A stretch of 64,000 bases of DNA, taken from positions 15,605,767 through 15,669,766 of the forward strand of contig CM035431.1 of the NCBI GenBank assembly GCA_020310875.1. The letters are read 5' to 3'. Below the pieces are notes generated by a model. It made no database searches. It was not told the DNA's origin and was given only the letters and a program-made list of their open reading frames with translations. Below are positions 20,965 through 32,670 of the stretch, piece after piece (position 1 is the first letter of the stretch; the number at the start of each line of letters is the position of its first letter). The translations under genes were made by a program, and so were the position numbers. The DNA comes from Ceratopteris richardii (lineage: Eukaryota; Streptophyta; Polypodiopsida; Polypodiales; Pteridaceae).

Positions 20965-22200
20965 GAGAGCTTCGAGGACGAGCATTGTGATGGTAAGATC
21001 GTAGATTTGCGATGTTGGAAGGTAAAAAAACTGTCATTTTTGTTCATTTTCTGATTTTTCCTCTTCATCTTCATCATCATCACCATCTTCATCTTCTTCC
21101 ATCTTCTTCTTCATAGAAATTTCTTGTTTTTTAGTGCATTTTTACCATTTTCATACCATTTTTCATGCATTATTGTGTGAGAAGGAGTTAGGAGATGCAA
21201 GGGAGAGCAAGCACCTGTGTTTTTTCATGATTTTTTGCACATACGGAGCTCGCCATTGCTCGGTGCTCAAAAATTCGAATTTCCCGCCAAAAAACACAAT
21301 TTTGTGATGAAAATCGCGATTTTGTGAAAAATTCAAATTTTTTTGAAAATCGCAATTTTCTATTTCGTGCCTAAAAGCTTTCTGAAAGAAACACGATTTT
21401 GTGGTCATTCTTAGAATCGCGATTCTCTAATTGTGCTCAGAATCACGATTCTCTAAGTTTTTCAAAAACACGATTCTCTGGATGTGCTCAAAATCGCGAT
21501 TTTTTCCAAAAGGTCCTGTTTCCTTGTTTTGACCCGAGGAGCCTGATTTGACATAACTTTTTCATCCAAAGTCCATTTTTTGAGCTCGCTAGCTCTATAG
21601 GTAGACTAATTTGAAGTTGACCCTCAAGCGGGACTAGGGAACCAAGGGGACTCCAAAGGATTTTGAACCATAGCAAGGGGAAATTTTGGACTCTTAACCA
21701 AAGCTTATGAACCTGAGATCTGGTAGACACCTAGGCAAGGATAGACAAAGCATTAGATCTTCTCAGTCATTGTGATGAGGAGGGTTAGGATATCTCAATG
21801 TTCATGTGTCAGCCCTTGCTAGAAGAATGTGACCCTAGTGATGTCATAGAAGAAGAAGAGAATGACGATGATATAGAGTCCATTGTGATGGATAATTGCT
21901 TTAACTCAGAGCAGCACTATCTAGAAGATATAGGAGTGTTCACCCAAAAAGAAGAAGAACCTCTCACAAGTATTAAAACGGTAAATTCAAAGGATGGAAG
22001 TGAGAGCAGTCAAAAGAAACAGAAAAGAAAAACAATGAAACAAGAAGAGGAGGAATCATTGTTTGAAGTACCAGAAAACTTCAAGAAATATGAAGTTGAC
22101 GACCACAAAATTTTGGTACGAATGCCTAAGAGAGAGGCCATCATAGGAGAATCATATGATAATAAAGAAAAGATAGAAAATTGTAGTGACCATTGAAGAG
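20965..22200 (+). mobile_element. Gypsy F1 leader and start of gag, broken
   Basis: This long leader holds an ATCTTC-rich stretch (21060-21115), the palindromic AATCGCGATT-type array at 21290-21507, and a block (21535-21760) homologous to 58770-58990. It leads into the gag start motif LMNLRSGRHLGK. A following acidic, lysine- and glutamate-rich frame at 21798-22196 may be element-encoded or a random open stretch. The rest of the element is not visible to the right. It is an old fossil. Confidence 0.7.
21290..21507. repeat. Array of short palindromic motifs (AATCGCGATT type)
   Basis: Seven or eight variants of (G/A)AATC(G/A)CGATT(T/C) occur in about 220 bases, for example near 21310, 21348, 21391, 21415, 21440, 21468 and 21490. 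Several are perfect palindromes such as GAATCGCGATTC. The array sits in the Gypsy F1 leader before the gag start. Confidence 0.7.
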
Positions 22201-22320
22201 AACGAAGAGAGATGCACATACATAGGAGATGACCTAAGTACAAGAGACTTAACTTTAGTTCTAGAATTTTCAAAAGTCATGAGATTGAGAAAATCTATAT
22301 AATTTAGTTTTACCAACTGA

Positions 22321-22321
<1 letters not shown>

Positions 22322-22395
<74 letters not shown>
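22322..22395 (+). repeat. (GA)n microsatellite
   Basis: About 36 uninterrupted GA units. The serine/leucine-rich frame on the other strand is an artefact of this repeat. Confidence 0.98.
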
Positions 22396-22398
<3 letters not shown>

Positions 22399-23106
22399 TG
22401 AGAAAGAGTTCATTTTGTATGACTGAGAAATATTTGAGCTTCTCTGAGTGAGAAAGCACCTGTAAAGTTTTTGAGTTTCCATAGTTATCAGAAGAATTAA
22501 TAGAAGTTTTGTGTATGAGACTCTCTCCTTCATCTCCATGCTTTGCCTATTGTGGTAATGAGTTCAAAAGTTCAAGTTTTTCAAGCAAATTGATGCTTGG
22601 CATCGAGTTGAGCTAATAAATTCTAATTTCATTCTGTGAGTTCTAAGTATTGTTGAATCTCCTTGAAAACATGAGGTTTTTGAAGCAAGTCAATGCCTAA
22701 CATCGAATTTCAGCATAAAGCCAATGCCTAGCATCGAATTCCCACATAAAAGTGGTTTTCTTTATATCTGTGTTCATGGGGCTATTTTAGGTGCTGAAAA
22801 AGTTGCAAAAACACACCAATTCGATGACTGGCATTGAATTCTTGCTGCAAGTCGATGCTAAGTTGAAAACTTTTATTTTTAGATAAGTGCTTTAAGTAAA
22901 ACAAGTAAAATTTCCTATTTTGATAGTTAGACATAGCCATCTTGTGAAGGCCATAACTTGATGTGTAGTGAAGTGTTTCTAGCAAATAATAGCTTGTTGG
23001 AAAGTCTTCTTTTCTAATTTTATTCAGTAAAAAATCTTGGCTAAATAATATTTGTGTGAAGAGAAATAAGCAAAAGAGTGAAGGTATGTGATTTTAGTGA
23101 CTAGAA
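22396..23106. other. Non-coding stretch with a dispersed palindromic motif
   Basis: No gene is seen. Five copies of a GATGCYWRGCATCGAATT-like motif occur at 22588-22609, 22688-22710, 22719-22741, 22817-22841 and 22850-22869. The rest is AT-rich and unrecognised. It may be decayed leader or LTR sequence. Confidence 0.6.
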
Positions 23107-23212
23107 ATTTCCCTTGGCTTGTATGTACGCCTATTGCCCTAATGGGCTACTTATCTTTGTACATTCTCTAGTAATACATTCAGTATTGTGCATTGTGTTC
23201 CAAGCTCCCAAG

Positions 23213-26200
23213 TGATGTGCATTCCAACCATGATGGGCTGCAAGTGCACAAATGCTCCGAATAGTAGTCATACGGCATGTAGGTGCAAAGGTCTCATCAA
23301 AATCAATGTCTCTTTCCTGCACATAACCCTTTGCAACAAGCCTATCCTTATACCTGTCAACTGTACCATCACATTTATGCTTCAGCTTGTATATCCACTT
23401 AGTGCCAATGGCCTTCTTGCAAGGAGGCAAGTCACATAAAGACCATGTGCCATTCTTCATTATAGCATCATATTCAGATTGCATAGTAGCCATCCAATTT
23501 TTTGAATTATGTGCTTCATCAAAAGAAACATGCTCATTCTCATCATAGAGACTAGACGCAGCCATAGCATAGCAATCTGATGCAAAGGAGGCACTATGAG
23601 AGTCTGAACGAGTATGGTATGATGCTATGTCATCAACAAGTGCATCATGTAAATCAGCATTAGAAATGGAATTATCTGCATCATCATATGAAACCTACAA
23701 AGGCTGAGAAGTTGCCTCATTAGGACCAACACTAGACTTTCCACTTGTAAAAAGAGGCATCAAAGTATCATACATGTCTTTGGAGCTAACAAATGTCTCC
23801 TTAGTACATGAAAGCAATGGCTGAATAGCATCTTCCACAAAGACAACATCACGGGTAACCAGAATGCATTTAGTCTGTGGATGATACAGACGATAGCCTT
23901 TACTTTCAGAACTGTACCCAACAAAAATACATTTTACTGCCTTATCATCCAATTTTCTGCGATGTTGTTCAGGCACTAGTGCATATGCCAAACAACCAAA
24001 AACACGCAGATGAGCAACAGATGGCTTGCAGTCATGCCAAGCCTCATATGGAGTGATAGATTGCAGCGCTTTAGTGGGACACCTGTTCAGTACATATGCT
24101 ACACACATGACAGCCTCAAGCCAGAAACTATGTGGTAAAGCCTGACTCTTGACCGTGCACCTCACCATCTCCATAAGTGACCTATTCTTTCATTCAGCAA
24201 CTCCATTCTGTTGAGGTGTATACGACATTGTACACTGGCGTTTTATCTCACGTTCAGCCAGAAATGCATTAAAATCAGAAGACATATATTCCCCCCCGAT
24301 CAGAACGGAGGGTGCCCATTTTACATGCTGACAGATTTTCAGCCAAAACCAAAAACTGTTTAAAGCACATGAACACTTCGGACTTTGCTTTAATGCATGC
24401 CTGGAAAAATAATCAATGAAAGTCACAAAGTAAAGGTAATTTCCAAGAGAGGGTGTCTGCATAGGACCACAAACATCACTATGTACAAGCTGTAATTTTT
24501 ATGTAGCCCGAACTGAACCATCTTTTGGAAAGGAGCAACGCTGCATTTTGCCCAAAATACAGCCTTCACAAACATGTTTTCCAGGTGCCTCAAGTTTGGG
24601 CAAAGATGATAACATTTCAAATTTCTACAGGCGTAGCAAACTAGCAAAATTCAGATGACCAAAGCATGCATGCCAAAGCTTTGCATCTGACATAGCTTGA
24701 GAATGATTTACTGCACATGCCAAATCATTTTCAGATCTTTCATAGTCTATGAGCTTATAGAGCACACGACATAAAATGCCAGAAGCAATAATAACATCCC
24801 CATTTGATAGATCATGAACTGTACATTTGTCATCAACAAATTTCATAACCAAGCCAATCTTGGCTAATGCAGAAACTGATACCAGATTCTTCTTGATCCC
24901 TCGCACAAATAAAGCATCTGACAAAGTAAAAGAACTACCATCAGCAGTAGTCAAAATGATCTTACCAACTCCCATAACAAGATAAGAGGATTTGTTAGCG
25001 CATGTAACAGTATTCCCTGTAGGGGCAGGCTTGAGTGAAGAGAAGAAACTGCGCTGCGAGGTAATATGTTTGGTCGCCCCACTATCAAAGTACCAAACAT
25101 CTGAGTCTACTACAGACATGCACTGCTCATGAGAAGATGGGTCAAAACTGCAAACAGTAGTGAACGCCCATTCTTCTTCCTGCACAAGATTAGCAGACTT
25201 CATTTTTGGTGTAGAGACTTTTGCAACAACCATTCCAACCTCTTTCTTCTTTGCCTCTTTTGCAGCGAGTTTTGGACAGTTCTTTATGATATGATCATTC
25301 CCTTTACAGTACTTACAAAACTATTTCTACTTTTCTGATTTTTTTCTCATCTTTGTGTTGGTTCTTCGAATGTGCAGCATTTGCAAATTTCTGCTTACTA
25401 GTAGAAGAACTCCATTTTCATTTGCCCTTCTGACTAGCTAGGAAAGCTTGATCTGTAGCACGCATAATGGACCTGTTCTGCCTGGACTGATTTTCCTGCA
25501 ACAGAACAGAGACTAACTCCTCAAATGACAAGGCATTTGGATTGCCTTTCATCATCAACCGAAGAGTAGAAGCAAAACTCTGATATGAATCAGGAAGACC
25601 ATTCAGAACGGTCTGCACAAGTGAGCTATCTGGTATAACCTCATCAACAGAAATCAACTATTCCTTCAAGTCTTTGATCTTTGTTAGGAAATTGTCCATA
25701 GAATCACCTTCATTCATGTGCTCACTCTCCAACTGTTTTCAAAGGTAAGCAACACGAGCCTCATTCCTAGCTTTGTACAATGTGGTAAGTGTATCCCAAG
25801 CATCCTTAGCTGTTCTACAAGAGTAAATATGAGGAAAAATGGCACGTTTGACAGACAAAGCTATCAATGCATGTGCGTGGGCATCTCTGCCATCCCAACG
25901 AATCTGCTTTGCAGTAGGTGCAGTAGAAACAGTAGCACAAATAGGAATCTACACAATATCATCTTTGACACCATCTCCATCAGCTCCAGGACCTGTATTT
26001 TCAGTAGTTGTTGTTACAGCTGTAACAGGACGTCTTTCAACACCCTGCACAATGTTCCACAATCCTTTTGCAACCAATACATGTCGCATCATATAAGCCC
26101 ATAATGGGTAGTTGGTACCATCCAACTTATCCTCAACCGCCAACATACGGAATACATCACTGCTTTCAGCCATGGCCGGTGACTAAAATACCTTGATGCA

Positions 26201-26458
26201 GAAAATTGACTGTATCTCAAAAAGTTGAATAGAACTGCCCAAACAAATTCTGCTAGACCTGCAGACTTCGAGACGCTTATACTGGCAAAAAGAAACTGGT
26301 ATATACCTTTGGCACAAAAAGACAAAATAGCCTGCACAAGTGCTGCGACAGTGCATTCGGAGGATGAAACGAGCTCAGACCCTGAGTCTGCTCACCAAAT
26401 TTTGTGTGAATCTGATCTGAGACTACAAACGGAGGAGTGTCGACGGCACCCTAGATGA
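23213..26458 (-). pseudogene. Inverted gag-protease-integrase-RT(first part) block of Copia C
   Basis: On the minus strand, gag starts near 26173 (KLDGTNYPLWAYMMRHVLVA). A gag middle lies at 25657-25418, and protease with the D-S-G-A-T site (YFDSGATKHIT) lies near 25080. Pre-integrase and integrase core run from 24700 to 24190, the integrase C-terminal part lies at 24174-23695 (KCIFVGYSSESKGYRLYHP), and the RT start at 23565-23220 (GTKWIYKLK, FDETFAPTCRMTT). It is closely related to Copia D block for block. Confidence 0.8.
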
Positions 26459-27490
26459 TTGATTTTGAGAAGAGTCCAACTGAAAGCACCTTATATGTTA
26501 AGCGTGCTAATGATGTGCTTGTAATCATTGTTGTCTATGTTGACGACATGCTGCTCACTGGTCTTATTGAGAAGCATATTGCTGATTTCAAGGCTGATTT
26601 GCATGCCTCATTTGAGATGTTTGATTTGGGGCATTTGCATCACTGTATGGGCATTCAATTTATGCAAGTTGATGGTGGAATGGCTTTGTGTCAAACGAAA
26701 TATATTGACACATTATTGCAGCGTTTGGCCTTGAAGACTGTAAGCCTATTGCCACTCCTATGGAGACCGTTTACGATTGAGTCTTCATGATGCTGGAGAT
26801 GCATTTGATGCTGTTCTCTATCAACACGCTGTTGAATTCTTGATTTACTTATGCATTAATCGGCCATATATTCAGTTTGTTGTCTCACAGATGAGCAGGT
26901 TTATGCATTGCCCAGGAGTCACGCATTGGAAGGCGGTTAAGCGCATCTTTCGCTTCTTGAGTGGGACTCGGCTACTTGGGTTGCTTTATCCCAAGGGGGG
27001 ATCACTACCGCTAGATTTGCATGCTTTTTTTGACTCAGATTGGGCTGGTTGCTATGACACTTGTGTGTCCACCAGTGGTTTTTGCTTCATGCTTGGTAGC
27101 TCATGTATATCTCGGTTGAGCAAGAAGCAGCCTACTATGGCCACTTCCAGTTGTGAGGCTGAGTTTAGGGAAGCTTTCACAATGACTGTTGAGTGTGTGT
27201 GGCTCAAACGCCTTATGGTTGATTTGGGTGTTGGTAAGTCTTCTGCCACCACCATCTTCACTGACAGTCAGAGCGCATTGGCAGTTGCGAGGAACCCTAT
27301 GTTCCATGCTCGCACTAAGCACATTGAGGTGCATTATCACTATGTCACGGAGAGGCTCTCTGCTGGGGAGATCAGCTTGGCATATGTGCCCATGGAGGAG
27401 AACATTGCAGACCTTTTCACGAAGGCTCTGCCTAGGGAGAAGTTTGAAGCTTTCTGCAAAGCTTTGGGCTTACTTCCTTTTGTGGAGTGA
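26459..27490 (+). pseudogene. RT second part and RNase H of Copia C
   Basis: The frame at 26455-26790 carries the RT active site VVYVDDMLLTG. The frame at 26777-27490 (237 residues) carries the end of RT (IQFVVSQMSRFM) and RNase H. Its acidic residues sit in HAFFDSDWAG, TSSCEAEFREA and IFTDSQSALAV, and the terminal block is KHIEVHYHYV...ADLFTKALP. The RNase H part is well preserved. It stops shortly before the polypurine tract (caggggggat) and the 3' LTR. Confidence 0.85.
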
Positions 27491-27564
27491 TTTCCACATA
27501 GCTTGGCACTTCCTTATACATGAGTGCCAGCTCCTTGTTCAGCGCATCACTCCCAGGGGGGATC

Positions 27565-27797
27565 TCTTGATATATTTATGTAGTGATGTGTGTGAACACA
27601 CTAGGACTTTCGAGAAACTTTTTTCAAGTGTTAGGAGGTTTTTTTCCCCTAGCTTGTATATACGCCTATTGCCCTAATGGGCTACTTATTTTTGTATATT
27701 CTCTAGTAATACATTCAGTATTGTGCATTGTGCTCCAAGCTTCTTCTTCTTCTTCCTTGTGTTGTTCGCGTGCTTCCACACAAGCCTAACTCCAACA
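27565..27797 (+). mobile_element. 3' LTR of Copia C (233 bp)
   Basis: It matches the LTRs of Copia D in length and sequence, and ends CTCCAACA. A purine tract (caggggggat) lies directly before it, as expected for the 3' LTR of a plus-strand Copia. Confidence 0.85.
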
Positions 27798-30689
27798 ATG
27801 GTGACCATAGAGGTTGTCTAGTGTCACATTAATTCATTCATTATGATGTTTCATATGTCAACAATATAAAAGTAGGAGAAAATAATAGAGACCCAAAGAT
27901 ATGAAAACAAAGAATCTAATAATCAAGGTGTGATACCAAATTTAGAACAAGTTAATGTCTTGCAGGAAGAGAAAAATGAAAACATCAACTTAGAAAAGCA
28001 AAAAGGTGAACAATTGAAACAAGATAAAAATGAATCTGAAAAGTTAATTCAAGTAAAAACATGGAAGAAAAAAGAACTATATGTTTCTTTTCATTAGAAG
28101 CTTCTACATAATCAACAATTATTTGATCAAAAGAAAGTTACGAATTTGGGAACTCATTTGAAGTTTGATATAAAAAAATATCCAAAAATAAAAAGATAAA
28201 GAAAAATAAGAAGTTTATGAGAGTAATAAGACAAATAATTGTCAAAAAGTTAAAGAAATTTAGAAAGAAATTGTTGTAGATGTTATGAAAAAACTTGAGA
28301 AAAATACAAAAATCTCTAAGAAACCTTTTAAGTCTTTTTAAATCGTTTAAGAGACAAAAGGATCTAACTTAGCATGAAATAGAAGAAATGATAAAGAAAA
28401 CATGATGGAAAAAGAAGTTTTGAAGAAGAACGAAAATGATCAAGTGATATCGATTCTTTTCTCTTTGTACTTATTTCTTTCTTATTGCATTGCATATTTT
28501 GCATTCATATTACATCTTTTGAAAATGTTAAAACTAGCTAATGATGATATCAAATTCATAAGTAAAAACTATTTCACTTAAGTGGGAATATATTTTCTTG
28601 TAACTCTAATTGAAATCATTATCATAATATCAAGAAATGATAGGACCATTTGAATTTGAAGCTTTAGTAAAATGATTGATTTGGTTTGTATAAATAGGAT
28701 TACGTATGTGCATGATCATCATATTCGATTGAGATCCTAGTCCTTGCCTATGCATTATTCTAGGTCCTTTGCTCAAAATAGGGGATAAGCTTTTCCTATA
28801 AAAAAACTTATAAATATTATTGTAGAATCAGCAAACAAAAGTTTATAATTTTTTTCAATGTAAAAAAGTAGAAGTTACGAACTTATGATCGAGTACATTA
28901 ATGGTTTTTGATGAAGTAAAAAAATAAAGAAGTTGATGGAAGAAAAGATATAGAGAATTGGTTGTGGTCTTAGAATCGCTGCCATTGATATATTCACTTT
29001 TGGCATTGCAAAATAGGTTTTTCAATGAGTCAAATTAGAATATTTTCTTGAGATTTATGTAAGTGCATCGCATGCAGATATTTATATGAAGTGATAATTG
29101 AATGTAAAAGAGTGGATAAGGATAAATATTAGTTGAAAGCATATCCAAGTTTATAAATGTATTTTGAACTTAATTCCATGTATTTGTTGAAGAAAAAGTG
29201 AATAGTTTAAACTTTGATTTGAAATGATCATATGCCAAGGAAAAAAATATTTGAATTTAATTTAAATATTAGTTGAAAGCATATCCAAGTTTATAAATGT
29301 ATTTTGAACTTAATTCCATGTATTTGTTGAAGAAAAAGTGAATAGTTTAAACTTTGATTTGAAATGATCACTTGCATTGAATGAGCATGAATTGACCAAA
29401 TATTTGAATTTAATTTTTCTTTATAACCAAGAAGTTTCGATACTACTTTTGTTCTCATGGTTATAGATGTGGCCCATTGAGGACAATATGCACATTCAAT
29501 CCAGGTGAATGTCACAGAGATTCTCTCTCTATTACTTCATCAAAGATGATAAAAACTTTAGGATCGAAAGTTTTGAACTCCTATCTCTTCATGATACTGA
29601 TTGTTTTTTTATCCATTCATTTGTTTTCTTTTTTTCTTTAATGGTATTCGGATGAGAAGATCAGGGGATGTGGATTAATTTTATGATATTATGTTCTTCT
29701 CGGTGATTAATAATGATTGCAGATCATTGCTTTGCAGAGACATTATTGTCATGTTTTACAAAGTATAACATATCGAAAATATATTCATTGATATCGGAAA
29801 ATAGATATGCGCGTATTTCTTTGAATTGAATTTGGAAAATAGCAGGTTTGACGCTCTCTGCTTTGACACGTCTCCGATGCCGTTCATTACTGACGCCACA
29901 CACTTACATCTGAGATTAGCCTGACAAGCTCAAAGCTACTTCTTTATGGTGCGCTGTTCAACACACATTGCTCCGACAACGAGAGGACATCTCATGCACG
30001 AAATTCTTGATAACTGACATAAATATCACTTATGAAGTATAAAAACTTTGTCTTGCCGCTTCAACCCTCTTGTGTGCAGATAAAAAAGTGTGTGAATATG
30101 AGACGCATTGGACGTGACTTGCTAGATAATTATGAAAGGGGAGATAGAGGGAATATGTAATATCGCATGGTCCTCTAATTCTCGAAAAGACAATTGGTAA
30201 TACAAGATTGGGGCATTACACAATGCAAAACATTTTAAGTAGGTCAATTATGAATGAGATTAAAGAAGTAGTAATCACTAGAAGAAAACGAGGATATGTA
30301 GTTGAACAAGGTTCAAATTTACTTTCTCGTGATTTCTATGAATTTAAATCTTGGTGATACTGCTGATACGCTAAGATTGTTTCCTGACATTTTATTATTT
30401 CTCCAATAAAACGCCTTTGTCATTCTTTGTGCACAAAATGTTGTCTGTATGCGTTTCCCATAGTACACCGTGGGCATTTGTTTTCTCATTAATGGTGTAG
30501 CTATACGATTGACTTTGAGGACTATTTGAGAGATTTTTCTTTTGGAAGTAAAGAAGCAATCAGAGTTTTATGCAAAAAGCAAAGAAATAGGCCGTGAACT
30601 GTGAAAGCCCATGTCATTATTACATTTTGGTTTGTAAACAGCCGCTTTGCATCGGTAAAATTATGACATCGAAACCTCAAGTTTTGAAT
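27798..30689. other. 2.9-kb AT-rich stretch without a recognisable gene
   Basis: Only short open frames are present. A lysine-, glutamate- and asparagine-rich open stretch near 27925-28098 resembles nothing I know. The tandem duplication at 29124-29370 is listed separately. No LTR ends, RNA genes or conserved motifs were seen. Confidence 0.6.
29124..29370. repeat. Direct duplication, 107-bp copies at a 140-bp spacing
   Basis: 29124-29230 and 29264-29370 appear identical by eye. The sequence after each copy also shares an aaatatttgaatttaattt stretch, so the original duplicated unit was probably about 140 bases. The lack of differences suggests a recent duplication in otherwise old DNA. Confidence 0.9.
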
Positions 30690-30700
30690 TCCAAAATGAT
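30690..30700 (+). repeat. Target-site duplication, LINE at 30701, left copy
   Basis: TCCAAAATGAT here is repeated at 31939-31949, directly after the A-rich tail of the LINE. Confidence 0.7.
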
Positions 30701-31938
30701 GGACATCCTGGCTGGAAGGACATAGGGATCCTCACACTTTTGTTCTCCCCCCACCCGGTGTCCCCTAAAGGCTCTAGCCTTGTGTGTTCCCTATGGAAGA
30801 GTTGGAACAAGGCCAAACAACTCATCAAAATCAGTGATGAGTGGAAGTGGGTGGCTGGAATAAGACAAAATGACTTTGTCTTGTTCCGGATTTCTGGCAT
30901 TAGGGGGTGGAGTCTTGGAACCTCCAAACTGCTAAGCGGCTATGGAACAAGGGGTTCAAACAGCGGAAACAACTCTGGAAACAAGAGACCGGCTAGTGGA
31001 TTAGGTTCGAAGACTTAGGCCCGAGACTTAGAGTTACCCTTGAGGAGTGGACTCTTCTTCAAGACAGGTGTTTAGTGTGGGAATTGTCAACTACCCGCCT
31101 TCTCTACGGACAGGATCCTCCTTGCCTGGAGGGCCTCAAATGGAGAAATGGTAAGAAACTATCCAGAATGCCCAACTTCAAAGAGAACTTAGATGTTCAT
31201 CACACCCTTAACAAGCGATGTTGCCTTTCTTGGACCGAACTTCGATGGGAACTAAAGTTTATGTCTATTTGGCACCCCCTAATTGAGATAAAAAAGTCCG
31301 TTCTCATGTGGTAGATCTTGCACAAGGATATCTGGTCCAATGCAAGGGCTAACAAAATTTGTGGTGTGCCTCCATGGTGCAAGCATTGCCATCGATGCAT
31401 CGAAGATTTAGCTCACCTTTTCTTCGATTTCCCCAAGTCTCACATTATCTAGCACCACATGACGTGGATATTGAGACTCACGAACCAAATCAATTGGCAA
31501 CAGGCACTGTTGGGGGAGGCAGTTGGTTGCTCATCTAGGTTGTGGAATGCCATAAGGGGCGAGAATCTTTGGAAGATTTGGAGGGAGCGATGTGCTGTCA
31601 GTTTTGGCCAAATTCCAAAGGAATGGTCGATTGAAAAATCCTTGTTTCTTCTAGGTAAAAGAATCTCCCAAGATAAGAGATCTCCACCGTTTAAGCATCA
31701 CTGTATTTATCTCCTCGAAAATAACAAGTTGAAACCCAAATGGGTCCCTCATGAGGGAGACGATAGATTTTTCCACCTCATTTGTAATGCCCTTTAGCTT
31801 GTCGTTCTCCTCCCCTGCATTGTGGGATTTGGGAGGTCCCATGGCCACTAATCCCATTCACTTGTAACTTTTCTTTATTTTAATTAAAGTCTGGGAGAAT
31901 AGGCCAAGGCCGAACTTTCTTTTATTGAAAAAGAAAAC
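30701..31938 (+). mobile_element. 5'-truncated plant L1-type LINE, RT zinc-binding end
   Basis: The readable parts are the region after reverse transcriptase and the zf-RVT domain near the C-terminus. Blocks include LEEWTLLQDRCLVWELSTT, then LKFMSIWHPLIEIKKSVLMW, then the metal-binding cluster CKHCHRCIEDLAHLFF near 31378-31425, and the tail NWQQALLGEAVG. Stop codons follow the frames ending at 31314 and 31797, and further stops interrupt the 5' part, so it is not translatable as one protein. The 3' end has a short untranslated region and an A-rich tail (gaaaaagaaaac). An 11-bp duplication (TCCAAAATGAT) at both ends marks the insertion. Endonuclease and most of RT are missing, as expected for 5' truncation. 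Confidence 0.85.
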
Positions 31939-31949
31939 TCCAAAATGAT
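31939..31949 (+). repeat. Target-site duplication, LINE at 30701, right copy
   Basis: TCCAAAATGAT matches 30690-30700. It follows the A-rich LINE tail directly. Confidence 0.7.
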
Positions 31950-32536
31950 TATTTTTTTACTTTAATGCCTTGAAAATGAATTTATGGATGTAATCACGAA
32001 TTCATGAAAAGATTTAGCTAAACAATATTCCATTCATTCAAGTGCAAACAAATTTTTCAATCTTATTTTCAATGCGAATAAACATTTTAGTCGCTAATAT
32101 CTTGCATACAACTGCTAGAATTTTACCAGCAAAGTGTAAACACATCTCACTTGAGCTTTCTTGAAGCACTCCGTATGCACCGTCAGTTAGGACATCGGCA
32201 ATTAAAAGTGGTCCACCCAACTCAATGAGTTCCTGTCACCATTCCACTTTTAGAATCTCTTCTACGGGGAGGTGGAACCCCTCTTTAACATTTTTAACTA
32301 CCTATGTGCTCCCATGAATGACTAAATCTTCATTTCTTACAAAATACCATGCGGTATCAACTAAAGTTGTTTATATTCCCGTGGGCCCCTTGAAGTACAC
32401 TAATTCTTGTACGTAGTTAGATTCAAAGTTTGATCCATCTTCTACGTCAGGTTCTATCTGATCTTCAAATAAAGATTCTATGTTTTCCAGAAATTGATCC
32501 TCTAAATCCGTAATCTCTTGAATTGGAAAGAGATTT

Positions 32537-32552
32537 CCAATCAGCTGTGGTT
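32537..32552 (+). repeat. Target-site duplication, LINE tail, left copy
   Basis: CCAATCAGCTGTGGTT recurs exactly at 32655-32670. The two copies bracket a 102-bp LINE 3' end. Confidence 0.9.
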
Positions 32553-32654
32553 TTTTTTAATGTAAAGAAAGTTCGGCATTAGCCTACTCTCCCGGACTTG
32601 AATTAAATAAAGAAAGAAAGGTACAAGAGAAGGGGACTAGTGCCCACAGGACCC
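32553..32654 (-). mobile_element. 102-bp LINE 3' end insertion with 16-bp target-site duplication
   Basis: Read on the minus strand, the sequence ends in a short A tail (T run at 32553-32558). It matches the 3' end of the LINE at 30701-31938 (gggagagtaggctaatgccg against gggagaataggccaaggccg). The perfect 16-bp flanking repeat proves insertion by target-primed reverse transcription. It is an extreme 5' truncation. Confidence 0.9.
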
Positions 32655-32670
32655 CCAATCAGCTGTGGTT
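32655..32670 (+). repeat. Target-site duplication, LINE tail, right copy
   Basis: CCAATCAGCTGTGGTT, identical to 32537-32552. Confidence 0.9.

Larger units (their letters stand above)
23107..27797 (+). mobile_element. Ty1/Copia copy C, same family as D, with inverted middle block, broken
   Basis: Three blocks are visible. 23107-23212 is part of the family LTR on the plus strand. 23213-26458 is leader, gag, protease, integrase and the first part of RT, all on the minus strand. 26459-27564 is the rest of RT and RNase H on the plus strand, followed by the plus-strand 3' LTR at 27565-27797. In an ordinary copy such as D, all these parts face one way. The outer parts agree with each other, so the middle block of about 3.2 kb looks inverted in place. 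It has many breaks. It is diverged from D and clearly old. Confidence 0.8.

Noticed and set aside
21798-22196. Host gene encoding a 132-residue acidic protein
   Set aside because: It lies between Gypsy F leader/gag sequence and a microsatellite, with no intron signals or known domain. It is more likely element-derived or chance.
30740-31797. Host zinc-finger gene
   Set aside because: The cysteine/histidine cluster is the zf-RVT end of a LINE, with an A-rich tail and target-site duplications around it.
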